Shown in pieces: positions 44,611 to 53,781 of a stretch of DNA of 64,000 nucleotides; position 1 is the stretch's first letter; each line of letters opens with the position of its first letter. The stretch is from Pedobacter mendelii (lineage in GTDB: Bacteria > Bacteroidota > Bacteroidia > Sphingobacteriales > Sphingobacteriaceae), in the NCBI RefSeq assembly GCF_014635725.1, contig NZ_BMDJ01000004.1, forward strand, positions 62,001 to 126,000. The letters run 5' to 3'. The notes beneath the pieces are model-generated. The model was not told where the DNA came from. It saw only the letters and a list, made by a program, of their open reading frames with translations, and did no database searches. The translations under genes were made by a program, and so were the position numbers.

Positions 44611-46908
44611 ATGATAAACATTCCCTTTCATAAAATAACTTTTTTCTCTAAGGCTATAATTTTAAAACTATTTATTTTAACAGTTTTACAATTAATAGTT
44701 TTAAAAACCTTTAGTCAGAATGTTTCTGGTTCAGGTATCATTCCAAAGCCTGTTGGGGAAATAAGAAAAGAAGGGTTTTTTATTATTAAAGCCAGTACAA
44801 AATTATTTTTTTCTGATAATCAGCAGATTAGTTTAAGTTTTTTCAATCAATACTTTAAGGATATATCTGAATTTTTACTTTCGAAAAGTAGTATAGAACA
44901 AGTTAATGGCATTAATTTTATTATCGATTCGACATTAAAAATTAAAGCTGAAGGTTATATTTTAGATATTTCGTCAAAGAGGATTGATATCAAATCTCCT
45001 GATGAACGGGGCTTGTTTTATGGGCTGCAATCCTTAACACAACTTATAAAAAAGAACGGAAGAACAATACAGGTTCCTGCATACCATATTTCTGATGAAC
45101 CTCGTTTTGATTATAGAGGAATGCATCTTGATGTTGCCAGAAATATGTTTAGCGTTGCTGCAATAAAAAAATGGCTTGATGTACTGGCATTTTATAAGAT
45201 TAATACTTTTCATTGGCATTTAACGGATGACCAGGGCTGGAGAATTGAAATTAAAAAATATCCTTTATTACAAAAAATATCGGCTTTTAGAAAAGAAACC
45301 CTAATAGGACATAAACGTGCGAATCCCCATGTTTTTGATGGGAAACGTTATGGCGGTTTTTATTCGCAGGAAGAAGTTAAAGATATTGTAAAATATGCGG
45401 CAGACAGACAAATTACAACGGTTCCGGAAATAGAGATGCCAGGCCATGCAAGAGCAGTTCTTGCAGGTTATCCTAATCTCGGCTGTACTGGTGTTCGATA
45501 CGAAACGGCAACCTTTTGGGGTGTTTTTGATGATGTATTTTGCGCCGGTAATGAAGAAACTTTTAATTTTTTAGAAGGTGTTTTGGATGAAGTGATTATG
45601 TTATTTCCTTCCAAATACATTCATATTGGTGGTGATGAATGTCCGAAAACTAAGTGGCACGATTGCCCGAAATGCCAAAAGCGAATTAAAGAAGAAAAGC
45701 TAAAAGATGAGCATGGACTACAATCGTATTTTATTTCGAGAATGGAAAAATACCTTAATGGCAAAGGCAAAAAGATAATCGGTTGGGATGAAATATTAGA
45801 AGGTGGATTGGCACCTGATGCGACTGTAATGAGCTGGACAGGTTTGTCGGGAGGAATTGCTGCGGCAAAACTGAAGCACGACGTAATCATGACCCCGGAA
45901 AAATTCGTTTATCTTGATTATTATCAATCCTTAAACAAAAGCGAACAAACAGCTGCAGGTGGCTATTTACCACTCCGGAAATTGTATGATTACGAGCCAA
46001 TGCCTGCTGAACTCAATTTAACTGAACAGAGCTATATTAAAGGCATTCAGGCAAATGTATGGTCAGAATATATGTCTGATGTACAAAAAGCCGAATACAT
46101 GATTTTTCCAAGGATTATCGCTTTGGCAGAAATAGGTTGGTCTAAGAAAGAATATAAAAACTATCCTGATTTTTTAACTCGCTTAAATGGTAGTCTGAAG
46201 TTTCTTAAAGGAATAAATTACAGTACATCATTTTATGAAATTGTTGGCCAGCCTGTGCCAAATGGTTTTGTTCTTGAAACAGATATGCCCAATACCGAAA
46301 TTCGTTATACGTTAAATGGTAACGAACCAACAAGAAATAGCAAGAAATATACATCAAATATAAAATTGGAAAAGTCTGCTACGATTAAATCTAAACTTTT
46401 TAAAGGACGTTATCCGGTAGGCAAATTATATGAACAGCAAATCATTAAAAATCTTGCATCAGATAAAATTATCTCATTAAAAAATTTAGGTAATGGTAAT
46501 TATAGTGTTGATAAACAGGTTTTAGTTAATGGAATTTTGGGTTCTCCATTATACAATAACGGTGAGTGGTTAGGATTAAGTGGAACCGATTTTGAAGCCG
46601 TTGTAGATTTGGGCACCGATAAAACCATTCATGAAATTGGAATTAACGTGTTGAATTACCAATGGCAAAAAATGCATCCGCCGAAAGAACTTATTATGGA
46701 AGTATCTGCCGATAATATTAGTTTTAAAGAAGTATTTCGCCAAACAAAGTTTTCTGTTGAAGGCATAAACACCGCATTACATAAAATTAACCCGGTAAAA
46801 GCGAGGTATGTTCGTATTAAAGCCGCAAATGCGGGCATCATACCTGATGGATTTTACGGCGCAGGTACAAAGGCCTGGTTAATGGTTGATGAAATAATTG
46901 TAAATTAA
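44611..46908 (+). CDS. Beta-N-acetylhexosaminidase, GH20
   Basis: This 765-aa exported enzyme starts with a hydrophobic leader ending KTFSQ. The GH20b-like N-terminal domain is followed by the TIM barrel (YRGMHLDVARNMF, FHWHLTDDQGW, VPEIEMPGHARA) with the catalytic pair GGDE (D342-E343) in HIGGDECPK, and WSEYM later. The C-terminal part adds a chitobiase-type sandwich (NTEIRYTLNGNEPT) and an F5/8 type C-like domain ending KARYVRIKAANAG. It releases terminal GlcNAc/GalNAc by substrate-assisted catalysis. Its stop codon abuts the ATG of the permease gene with no gap. Confidence 0.95.
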   Translation: MINIPFHKITFFSKAIILKLFILTVLQLIVLKTFSQNVSGSGIIPKPVGEIRKEGFFIIKASTKLFFSDNQQISLSFFNQYFKDISEFLLSKSSIEQVNGINFIIDSTLKIKAEGYILDISSKRIDIKSPDERGLFYGLQSLTQLIKKNGRTIQVPAYHISDEPRFDYRGMHLDVARNMFSVAAIKKWLDVLAFYKINTFHWHLTDDQGWRIEIKKYPLLQKISAFRKETLIGHKRANPHVFDGKRYGGFYSQEEVKDIVKYAADRQITTVPEIEMPGHARAVLAGYPNLGCTGVRYETATFWGVFDDVFCAGNEETFNFLEGVLDEVIMLFPSKYIHIGGDECPKTKWHDCPKCQKRIKEEKLKDEHGLQSYFISRMEKYLNGKGKKIIGWDEILEGGLAPDATVMSWTGLSGGIAAAKLKHDVIMTPEKFVYLDYYQSLNKSEQTAAGGYLPLRKLYDYEPMPAELNLTEQSYIKGIQANVWSEYMSDVQKAEYMIFPRIIALAEIGWSKKEYKNYPDFLTRLNGSLKFLKGINYSTSFYEIVGQPVPNGFVLETDMPNTEIRYTLNGNEPTRNSKKYTSNIKLEKSATIKSKLFKGRYPVGKLYEQQIIKNLASDKIISLKNLGNGNYSVDKQVLVNGILGSPLYNNGEWLGLSGTDFEAVVDLGTDKTIHEIGINVLNYQWQKMHPPKELIMEVSADNISFKEVFRQTKFSVEGINTALHKINPVKARYVRIKAANAGIIPDGFYGAGTKAWLMVDEIIVN

Positions 46909-48225
46909 ATGACTATACTAATCGTTTTGCTCTGCATTGCTTTATTGATTGTACTGATTTCGGTATTTAAAATTAATGCATTTCTATCATTTCTGATGGT
47001 TTCCATTATTGCCGGATTAGCATTAGGTATACCGCCTGCCAAAATTCCGTCAAGCATAGAAAAGGGCATGGGCGATGTATTAGGTTCGCTAACCATTATT
47101 ATTATTGTTGGTGCAATGCTTGGTAAATTGGTTGCCGAAAGTGGCGCCGCACAAAAAATTGCCCAGGTTAGTATGGGTATTTTCGGAACTAAATACATTC
47201 AATGGGCAATGGTTTTAACCGGGTTCTTAATTGGTATTCCCCTTTATTATGGGATAGGTTTTGTTTTGATGGTTCCGTTGATATTTTCTGTCGTTTATCG
47301 GTATAAATTACCTGCATTATATATTGGTTTACCCATGTTGGCCGCTTTATCCGTTACACATGGTTTTTTGCCACCACATCCATCTCCGGCTGCATTAGTT
47401 ATTCAATTTAAGGCAGATATGGGTTTAACCTTACTTTATGGTTTAGCTGTCGCCATTCCCGCAATCATCATAGGCGGACCTATTTTCTCCAGTACACTTA
47501 AAGCCATTCCGGCAAGCCCAATGGCTTCTTTTAAGGCAAAAGAATTAACTGAAGAACAACTTCCGAATGGTTTTAAAAGCTTTTTTACAGCCCTGCTTCC
47601 AGTAATTTTATTGGCTGCCGCATCATTTCTGCCAATGATTTTGAAATCAGATTCGGCCTTATTTCCTTATATTTTATTTGCAGGAAGCCCCTCAATTGTC
47701 ATGTTAATCGTATTGATAGCTGCAACCTGGCTATTAGGTTTATCTCAAGGTAAAAAGACTACAGAAATAATGACCATTTATAGCGATGCTTTAAAAGATA
47801 TTGCTATGATTTTGTTAATCATTGCCGGCTCAGGCGCATTAAAACAAATTTTAACGGAAAGTGGTGTAAGCAATCAAATTGCCGATTACCTTCAGGATGT
47901 TAATGCAGAACCTTTGTTTCTGGCCTGGATGATTGCCGCAATTATTAGATTTTGTGTTGGCTCTGCAACGGTTGCGGGGTTAACCACGGCTGGAATTATT
48001 ATACCGCTCATGGAACACTCACATACCAATCCAAATCTGATGGTTTTGGCAGTTGGCGCAGGAAGCCTGATGTTTTCTCACGTTAATGATGCCGGATTCT
48101 GGATGTTTAAAGAATATTTCGGTTTAACTTTAAAAGATACCTTCAAATCATGGGCTTTAATGGAATCCATTGTTGGCATTGTTGGACTTGCAGGGGTACT
48201 TTTGTTAAACATTGTAATCGCTTAA
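46909..48225 (+). CDS. GntP-family permease (gluconate/D-serine type)
   Basis: This 438-aa polytopic inner-membrane protein is of the GntP family, whose members are proton symporters for gluconate, related acids, or D-serine (DsdX). Visible are alternating hydrophobic helices, GLALGIPPAKIPSSIEKGMGDVLGSL near the N-terminus, the conserved GIPLYYGIGFVLMVPL, HGFLPPHPSP, SATVAGLTTAGII and SHVNDAGFWMFKEYF. Members with GFLPPHP and SHVNDAGFW are typical of the whole family, so gluconate and D-serine cannot be separated by motif. The next three genes (RidA-like, D-serine-dehydratase-like, dipeptidase) point to D-serine or D-amino acids. Start ATG is adjacent to the GH20 stop. Confidence 0.9.
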   Translation: MTILIVLLCIALLIVLISVFKINAFLSFLMVSIIAGLALGIPPAKIPSSIEKGMGDVLGSLTIIIIVGAMLGKLVAESGAAQKIAQVSMGIFGTKYIQWAMVLTGFLIGIPLYYGIGFVLMVPLIFSVVYRYKLPALYIGLPMLAALSVTHGFLPPHPSPAALVIQFKADMGLTLLYGLAVAIPAIIIGGPIFSSTLKAIPASPMASFKAKELTEEQLPNGFKSFFTALLPVILLAAASFLPMILKSDSALFPYILFAGSPSIVMLIVLIAATWLLGLSQGKKTTEIMTIYSDALKDIAMILLIIAGSGALKQILTESGVSNQIADYLQDVNAEPLFLAWMIAAIIRFCVGSATVAGLTTAGIIIPLMEHSHTNPNLMVLAVGAGSLMFSHVNDAGFWMFKEYFGLTLKDTFKSWALMESIVGIVGLAGVLLLNIVIA

Positions 48226-48241
48226 AAGACAAATATATAAA

Positions 48242-48712
48242 ATGGAAAATTTAACTCCCGACGAACGCTTCGAACAATTAAAACTAAACTTACCACCTGC
48301 TCCGGCACCGCTTGGTGTTTACAAGCCCTGTTTAGTTGATGGAAAATACCTGTATTTAAGTGGTCATGGTCCCGTTCAGGATGATAAATCTCTGATCATT
48401 GGAAGAATTGGATCGGATTTAACTCAGGAAGAAGGTAAACTTGCTGCCTTACAGGTTGGTTTAACCATGTTATCAACCATAAAATCCAACATTGGAAGCC
48501 TGAATAAAGTTAAACGTGTTATTAAGGTTTTGGGTATGGTAAATTGTACGCCGGAATTTGAAAAACATCCGTTCATCATTAATGGCTGCAGCGAACTTTT
48601 TGCTAAAATTTGGGGCGAAGAAAATGGTATTGGGGTAAGAAGTGCTGTAGGTTTTGGCTCTTTGCCTGATAATATTCCCGTTGAGATTGAAGCACTTTTC
48701 GAACTATTTTAA
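48242..48712 (+). CDS. RidA-family (YjgF/YER057c/UK114) protein
   Basis: This 156-aa cytoplasmic protein is of the RidA superfamily; RidA deaminates reactive 2-aminoacrylate and related enamines formed by PLP dehydratases. It has the longer N-terminus (TPDERFEQLKLNLPPAPAPLG) of the UK114-like subgroup and ends IGVRSAVGFGSLPDNIPVEIEALFEL, which contains the conserved Arg in RSAVG and the VEIE strand. In the operon it precedes by 6 bp the PLP enzyme that would generate 2-aminoacrylate from D-serine. This makes a detoxifying role plausible, though UK114-like subgroup members are less well characterised than RidA itself. Confidence 0.9.
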   Translation: MENLTPDERFEQLKLNLPPAPAPLGVYKPCLVDGKYLYLSGHGPVQDDKSLIIGRIGSDLTQEEGKLAALQVGLTMLSTIKSNIGSLNKVKRVIKVLGMVNCTPEFEKHPFIINGCSELFAKIWGEENGIGVRSAVGFGSLPDNIPVEIEALFELF

Positions 48713-48718
48713 AATCTT

Positions 48719-49831
48719 ATGCAACAAGAAAACTGGTATTTATTGTCTGATGAGGAAAGCATAGAAACACCTGCAGTTATTTTTTATCAGGAACGCATCC
48801 TTCAAAACATTAAAATACTTAAAGGTATGGTTAATGATGTGGATAGGCTTCGCCCTCACGTTAAAACGCATAAGTGTTTAGAAACTACCAATATGCTTAT
48901 TGCTGAAGGCATTAATAAATTTAAATGTGCTACGATTGCCGAAGCAGAAATGCTTGGAATGGCAAATGCTAAAGATGTATTATTGGCTTACCAGCCAGTT
49001 GGAGAAAACATTAACCGTTTCTTTAAACTTAAGCGTAAATATAGTAATACACATTTTAGTTGCCTGGTTGATAATCTGCAAATTGCTCAAAAACTGGCAA
49101 AAAAAGCATCGTCAGAATATACTACAGTGGATGTTTACATGGATTTAAACGTTGGTATGAACCGAACAGGAATTTTGCCAGAATTCGCTTCAATTTTGTT
49201 TAAGTTATTAATTTCCATTTTTAATATAAATGTAAGAGGTTTACACACTTACGACGGGCATATTCATGATGCCTCCATGGAGATACGTAAACAAAAATCT
49301 GAACCAATTATTACTTGGCTCAAACGTTTAAAAGAAGAATTTGAAAGCATTAATGGAAATAAATTAAGCATTATTGCAGGTGGAACGCCAACTTTTCCAA
49401 TTTATGCTGATGAAACGGACTTCGAATGCAGCCCAGGAACTTTTATTCTTTGGGATAAGGGCTATCAGGATGCTTATCCTGAGCAAAAATTTAGTATTGC
49501 GGCACTTGTAGCTAGCCGAATTGTTTCTAAACCTGTAAATGGATTAGTATGTACGGATTTAGGGCATAAAGCAGTTGCCGCCGAAAAGGCGTTAAACAAT
49601 CGGGTATTTTTTATTAATGCCCCAAATTTAGAAGTTCAGAGCCAGAGTGAAGAACATTTGGTTTTAAGTACGGATGAACCCGAAAATTATAATATTGGTG
49701 ATGTGCTTTATGGCTTGCCATATCACATCTGTCCAACCGTTGCACTGCATGAAAAAGCGATTTGTTTAATTTCCGATAAGTCTATTCAACACTGGGAAAT
49801 CATCTCCAGAAAAAGAAAAATTACCATTTAA
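48719..49831 (+). CDS. D-serine dehydratase-like PLP enzyme (DSD1 / D-threonine aldolase fold)
   Basis: This 370-aa fold-type III PLP enzyme has ETPAVIFYQERILQNI (N-terminal substrate entry) and the PLP lysine motif RPHVKTHK (residues 45-52). The barrel includes VDVYMDLNVGMNRTG and LHTYDGHIHDA, the phosphate-binding GGTPTFP, and a late GLPYHICPTV (H336, C338). In this superfamily, D-serine dehydratases bind Zn with His and Cys in H-x-C, whereas D-threonine aldolases have His and Asp. The H-x-C seen here favours D-serine dehydratase (D-Ser to pyruvate and ammonia). Cytoplasmic. Neighbours are a DsdX-family permease, RidA and a dipeptidase. D-threonine aldolase remains the alternative. Confidence 0.85.
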   Translation: MQQENWYLLSDEESIETPAVIFYQERILQNIKILKGMVNDVDRLRPHVKTHKCLETTNMLIAEGINKFKCATIAEAEMLGMANAKDVLLAYQPVGENINRFFKLKRKYSNTHFSCLVDNLQIAQKLAKKASSEYTTVDVYMDLNVGMNRTGILPEFASILFKLLISIFNINVRGLHTYDGHIHDASMEIRKQKSEPIITWLKRLKEEFESINGNKLSIIAGGTPTFPIYADETDFECSPGTFILWDKGYQDAYPEQKFSIAALVASRIVSKPVNGLVCTDLGHKAVAAEKALNNRVFFINAPNLEVQSQSEEHLVLSTDEPENYNIGDVLYGLPYHICPTVALHEKAICLISDKSIQHWEIISRKRKITI

Positions 49832-49840
49832 TATTTAGCC

Positions 49841-50911
49841 ATGTTTACCATAGATGCTCATTTAGATTTAAGTATGAACGCCCTGGAATGGAATCGCGAT
49901 TTAACAAAAAATGTTAGCGATATCAATACAAGGGAAATTGGATTAACCGATAAACCTGACCGCGGATTGGCAACTGTTTCCCTTCCTGAACTACGAAAAG
50001 GAAATATTGGTCTGGTTGTGGCCACACAAATTGCCCGTTACGTAGCGCCGGATAATCATTTGCCGGGCTGGCATTCGCCCGAACAGGCATGGGCGCAAAC
50101 ACAAGGTCAACTGGCCTGGTATAAAGCGATGGAAGATAAAGGCGAAATGTTTCAGGTTAATAATCTGGAAACACTGGATGAACATTTGGCTTTATGGAAC
50201 AGCGGGCAAGCGAATGATAAAAAGTCCGTAGGTTATATTTTAAGCTTGGAGGGTGCCGATTCTTTTGTAACCGTTGATCATTTAGAAAAGGCTTGGCAAA
50301 ATGGCCTAAGAGCGGTTGGCCCTGCGCATTATGGACCCGGGCGTTATGCTCAAGGAACAGATGCAACTGGAAAAATGACTTCCATTGGGCATGATTTGCT
50401 CAAGGAAATGGAACGATTAAACATCATTCTGGATGCTACACATTTGTGCGACGATAGTTTCTGGGATGCAATGAGTCGTTTTAGTGGTCCTGTGTGGGCA
50501 TCACACAACAATTGTCGCAGTTTGGTTAACCATAATCGTCAGTATAGTGATGAACAAATTAAGGAATTGATTGATAGAGGTGCTGTAATCGGCGGTGCTT
50601 TAGATGCCTGGATGATGGTTCCTAACTGGCAAAGAGGTATTTCCCAGCCGAAAGCAATGAATTGTAATCTTGATGTGATGATTAATCATATTGATCATAT
50701 CTGTCAGCTTGCAGGAAATGCGGAGCATGTTGGAATCGGTTCTGATTTAGATGGCGCTTTCGGTACAGAGCAATGCCCTTATGATTTGGAAACCATTGCC
50801 GATTTGCAAAAAATCCCTGATTTATTCAGAAAAAGAGGTTATAACGATACCGATATAGAAAACCTGATGCATGGCAATTGGTTGCGTTTTCTAAGAAAAG
50901 CCTGGGCGTAG
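49841..50911 (+). CDS. Membrane-dipeptidase-like metallopeptidase, M19
   Basis: This 356-aa protein is of the renal-dipeptidase (M19) family, with two Zn ions. Metal ligands are seen in DAHLDLS (H7, D9), SLEGADSF (bridging Glu), DATHLCDD and ASHNNCRSL, followed by NHNRQYSDEQI. No signal peptide is present, so it is likely cytoplasmic. Bacterial M19 enzymes cleave dipeptides, with known tolerance of, or preference for, a D-residue at the C-terminal position. Here it would release D-amino acids from imported dipeptides for the preceding PLP enzyme. It follows the DSD-like gene by 9 bp and precedes GH3 by 11 bp. Confidence 0.92.
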   Translation: MFTIDAHLDLSMNALEWNRDLTKNVSDINTREIGLTDKPDRGLATVSLPELRKGNIGLVVATQIARYVAPDNHLPGWHSPEQAWAQTQGQLAWYKAMEDKGEMFQVNNLETLDEHLALWNSGQANDKKSVGYILSLEGADSFVTVDHLEKAWQNGLRAVGPAHYGPGRYAQGTDATGKMTSIGHDLLKEMERLNIILDATHLCDDSFWDAMSRFSGPVWASHNNCRSLVNHNRQYSDEQIKELIDRGAVIGGALDAWMMVPNWQRGISQPKAMNCNLDVMINHIDHICQLAGNAEHVGIGSDLDGAFGTEQCPYDLETIADLQKIPDLFRKRGYNDTDIENLMHGNWLRFLRKAWA

Positions 50912-50922
50912 TTTTATTCAAC

Positions 50923-53304
50923 ATGAAGAAAAATATAAAAACAATATTTTGCCTGGTACTAGCCGTTTCGGTTTTTAGTGCGAAGAGTTTTGCGCAATCA
51001 AAAACAAATCTTCCATTATATAAAAATTCAAAAGCTTCTGTAGAAAGTAGAATTAAAGATTTGCTTTCCAGGATGACTGTTGAAGAAAAGGTAGGGCAGA
51101 TATCAATGCCACTAGGCTGGCCAATGTATACCAAAACCGAAACTGGGGTAGAGGTGAGTGAAACGTTTAAAAAGTTGCTTAAAGAAGAATATACTGGCAT
51201 GCTTTGGGCAACGCTTAGGGCGGATCCATGGACAAAAAAAACATTAGCTAATGGTTTAAATCCTGAATTAGCGGCAAAGGCCACTAATGCAATTCAAAAA
51301 TATGCTATAGAAAATACACATTTAGGCATTCCGATATTACTTTCAGAAGAATGCCCTCATGGACACATGGCCATAGGTACGACTGTTTTTCCAACATCAA
51401 TAGGTCAGGGAAGTACATTTAATCCGGAGCTAATAAAAAAAATGGCAGCCGCGATTGCTGAAGAAACGAGGTTGCAAGGTGGTCATGTTGGCTACGGGCC
51501 AGTGTTAGATTTAGCAAGAGAACCCCGATGGTCTAGAGTGGAGGAAACATATGGGGAAGACCATGTTTTAAATAGCAGGATGGGTGAAGCGATGGTACAG
51601 GGTTTTCAGGGAAATAATCTAAAAAGTGGTCTCAACGTAGTTGCCACACTAAAACATTTTGCAGCTTATGGCGCACCAGAAGGAGGTCACAATGGTGGTA
51701 GTATTAATGTTGGTTTAAGAAGTTTAAATCAGTTTTATCTGCCTCCGTTTAAAGCAGCTGTTAAATCAGGTGCATTGTCTGTAATGACCGCTTATAATTC
51801 AATTGATGGAATTCCATGTTCTTCAAATGAATTTTTGCTAAATGAATTGCTAAGAAAGGAATGGGGTTTTAAAGGATTTGTCGTTTCAGACTTGAATAGT
51901 ATTTCAGGTCTTAAGGCAAATCATCATGTTGCGGATAATGCCGCTGAAGCAGCTGCACTTTCCATAAATGCCGGTTTGGATGCCGATTTAAGTGGCGTTG
52001 GTTATGGCAAAGCTTTACGTGACGCAATTAAGCGAGGTAAAGTTTCAATAAAAACTTTAGATACTGCTGTAAGCCGCGCTTTGAGAATTAAATTCAATAT
52101 TGGGCTTTTCGAAAATCCGTATGTTAATCCTGAAAACGCTAAACTTAAAATCAGAGATACACAAAAGATTGCTTTGGCCAGGCAAGTTGCCAGGGAATCT
52201 ATCATTCTGTTAAAAAATCAGAATAAAGTGCTTCCTTTAAGTAAAACTTTAAAAAGCATTGCTGTTATTGGCCCAAATGCTAATAATATTTACAATCAGC
52301 TTGGCGATTACACCGCACCGCAAACAGAAGAAAATATCGTTACTGTTTTAGAAGGAATTAAAAATAAACTACCAGGGGAAACTAAAATTAATTATGTAAA
52401 AGGGTGTGCTATAAGAGATACCACACAGAGTAATATTGATGAAGCCGTTCGGGCTTCAAAAAAATCCGATGCAGTTATTATTGTGCTTGGCGGATCAAGT
52501 GCGAGAGATTTCGAAACGGAATACATTGAAACTGGAGCAGCGAAAATTAATACAGGAGATAATGAATTAAGCGATATGGAAAGCGGAGAAGGTTTTGATA
52601 GAGCCACTTTAGATTTGCTAGGCGACCAGATAAAATTATTGAAAGCTGTAGTTGAAACAGGAAAGCCAGTAATTTTAGTTTTGATAATGGGCCGACCTTT
52701 AAATTTAAATTGGGCGGATGAATATGTTCCTGCTATTTTGGATGCGTGGTATCCGGGTCAGGAAGGTGGTAATGCTATTGCTGATGTTATTTTTGGTGAT
52801 TATAACCCGGCCGGACGATTACCAATATCTGTTCCGAAGTCTGTTGGTCAGCTGCCTGTATATTATAATTCGCGATTTCCAGAAAAACATGGTTACATTG
52901 AAGTTGATGCTAAACCCCTATACAGCTTTGGCTATGGATTGAGTTATTCCAGTTTCGAGTATCATGATTTAAAAATTACTGCTAACCCTTCAAAACAAAC
53001 AGTTTTGGTGACATTTGATTTGAAAAATTCCAGTCAGATAGACGGTGAAGAGGTGGTTCAACTTTATTTGAAAAATAATACTTCTTCCGTTGTTTTGCCA
53101 TCAAAGCAACTCAAACAATTCAGCCGAGTGCATTTAAAAGCAGGTGAGCATCGGAACATCCAATTTATACTAAATAAGGCAGATCTTGAAATTTACGACA
53201 AGAATATGAAATGGTCAGTAGAATCTGGAATCTATTCCATAATGATTGCTTCATCTTCTGATTATGTTCGTTTGGAAGGACAATTTAACATGAGTAAAAA
53301 ATAG
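50923..53304 (+). CDS. Beta-glycosidase, GH3 (BglX-like)
   Basis: The start at 50923 (793 aa) is chosen because it opens a proper signal peptide (MKKNIKTIFCLVLAVSVFSAKSFAQ). The frame extends to 50878 inside the dipeptidase gene. GH3 features are MTVEEKVGQISMP, DLAREPRWSRVEETYGED, ATLKHFAAYGAPEGGHNGG, the nucleophile strand FKGFVVSDLNS (D323), the second sandwich (RESIILLKNQNKVLPL, VIGPNAN), and a C-terminal fibronectin-III-like domain (VVQLYLKNNTSS). Substrate could be beta-glucoside, xyloside or N-acetylglucosaminide; motifs do not decide. It closes the operon. Confidence 0.94.
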   Translation: MKKNIKTIFCLVLAVSVFSAKSFAQSKTNLPLYKNSKASVESRIKDLLSRMTVEEKVGQISMPLGWPMYTKTETGVEVSETFKKLLKEEYTGMLWATLRADPWTKKTLANGLNPELAAKATNAIQKYAIENTHLGIPILLSEECPHGHMAIGTTVFPTSIGQGSTFNPELIKKMAAAIAEETRLQGGHVGYGPVLDLAREPRWSRVEETYGEDHVLNSRMGEAMVQGFQGNNLKSGLNVVATLKHFAAYGAPEGGHNGGSINVGLRSLNQFYLPPFKAAVKSGALSVMTAYNSIDGIPCSSNEFLLNELLRKEWGFKGFVVSDLNSISGLKANHHVADNAAEAAALSINAGLDADLSGVGYGKALRDAIKRGKVSIKTLDTAVSRALRIKFNIGLFENPYVNPENAKLKIRDTQKIALARQVARESIILLKNQNKVLPLSKTLKSIAVIGPNANNIYNQLGDYTAPQTEENIVTVLEGIKNKLPGETKINYVKGCAIRDTTQSNIDEAVRASKKSDAVIIVLGGSSARDFETEYIETGAAKINTGDNELSDMESGEGFDRATLDLLGDQIKLLKAVVETGKPVILVLIMGRPLNLNWADEYVPAILDAWYPGQEGGNAIADVIFGDYNPAGRLPISVPKSVGQLPVYYNSRFPEKHGYIEVDAKPLYSFGYGLSYSSFEYHDLKITANPSKQTVLVTFDLKNSSQIDGEEVVQLYLKNNTSSVVLPSKQLKQFSRVHLKAGEHRNIQFILNKADLEIYDKNMKWSVESGIYSIMIASSSDYVRLEGQFNMSKK

Positions 53305-53358
53305 TATGTTTCGATAATGTATGTTTAATATATTATAGCGCTTTGCCTTTTTAAACAT

Positions 53359-53772
53359 TTAATGGGGCAGTTTATTTTTGATTACACCATACAAGTAAGT
53401 ACCTAGTAATGCACCAATAATCACAATTGCCATTGCAGGATATCCATTGCCGAGATTGACAAACATTGGGCCCGGACATGAACCAGTTAGGGCCCAACCC
53501 AGCCCAAAAATTGTTCCGCCGATAAGATACTTCGCAAATGCTCTATCCTTATCCTGAAAAACTATTGGATTGCCCGAAATATCCTTTGCCTTAAATTTTT
53601 TAATGAGGTATACCGAAATCATGCCCAGTATTATTGCAGTTCCGATAATTCCATACATGTGGAAGGACTGGAAACGGAACATCTCCTGAATCCTATACCA
53701 GGAGACTGCTTCTGATTTTGTCATAATGATGCCGAAAAGTGTTCCGGTTAGTATATATTTTATGAATTTCAT
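53359..53772 (-). CDS. YeeE/YedE-family sulfur transporter half, second protein (DUF6691-like)
   Basis: This 137-aa membrane protein has four likely membrane helices and the conserved cysteine motif ALTGSCPGPMFVNLGNG. It corresponds to the C-terminal half of YeeE-type transporters of thiosulfate or other sulfur compounds. Its start is 9 bp after the end of the partner gene, and the two form a two-gene unit that faces, and converges on, the GH3 gene. Confidence 0.88.
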   Translation of the reverse strand: MKFIKYILTGTLFGIIMTKSEAVSWYRIQEMFRFQSFHMYGIIGTAIILGMISVYLIKKFKAKDISGNPIVFQDKDRAFAKYLIGGTIFGLGWALTGSCPGPMFVNLGNGYPAMAIVIIGALLGTYLYGVIKNKLPH

Positions 53773-53781
53773 ATAGGAGTG

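Noticed and set aside
48719..49831. D-threonine aldolase as the main call
   Set aside because: The late metal motif is H-x-C, as in D-serine dehydratases, and the neighbours (DsdX-family permease, RidA) fit D-serine. It is kept only as an alternative.
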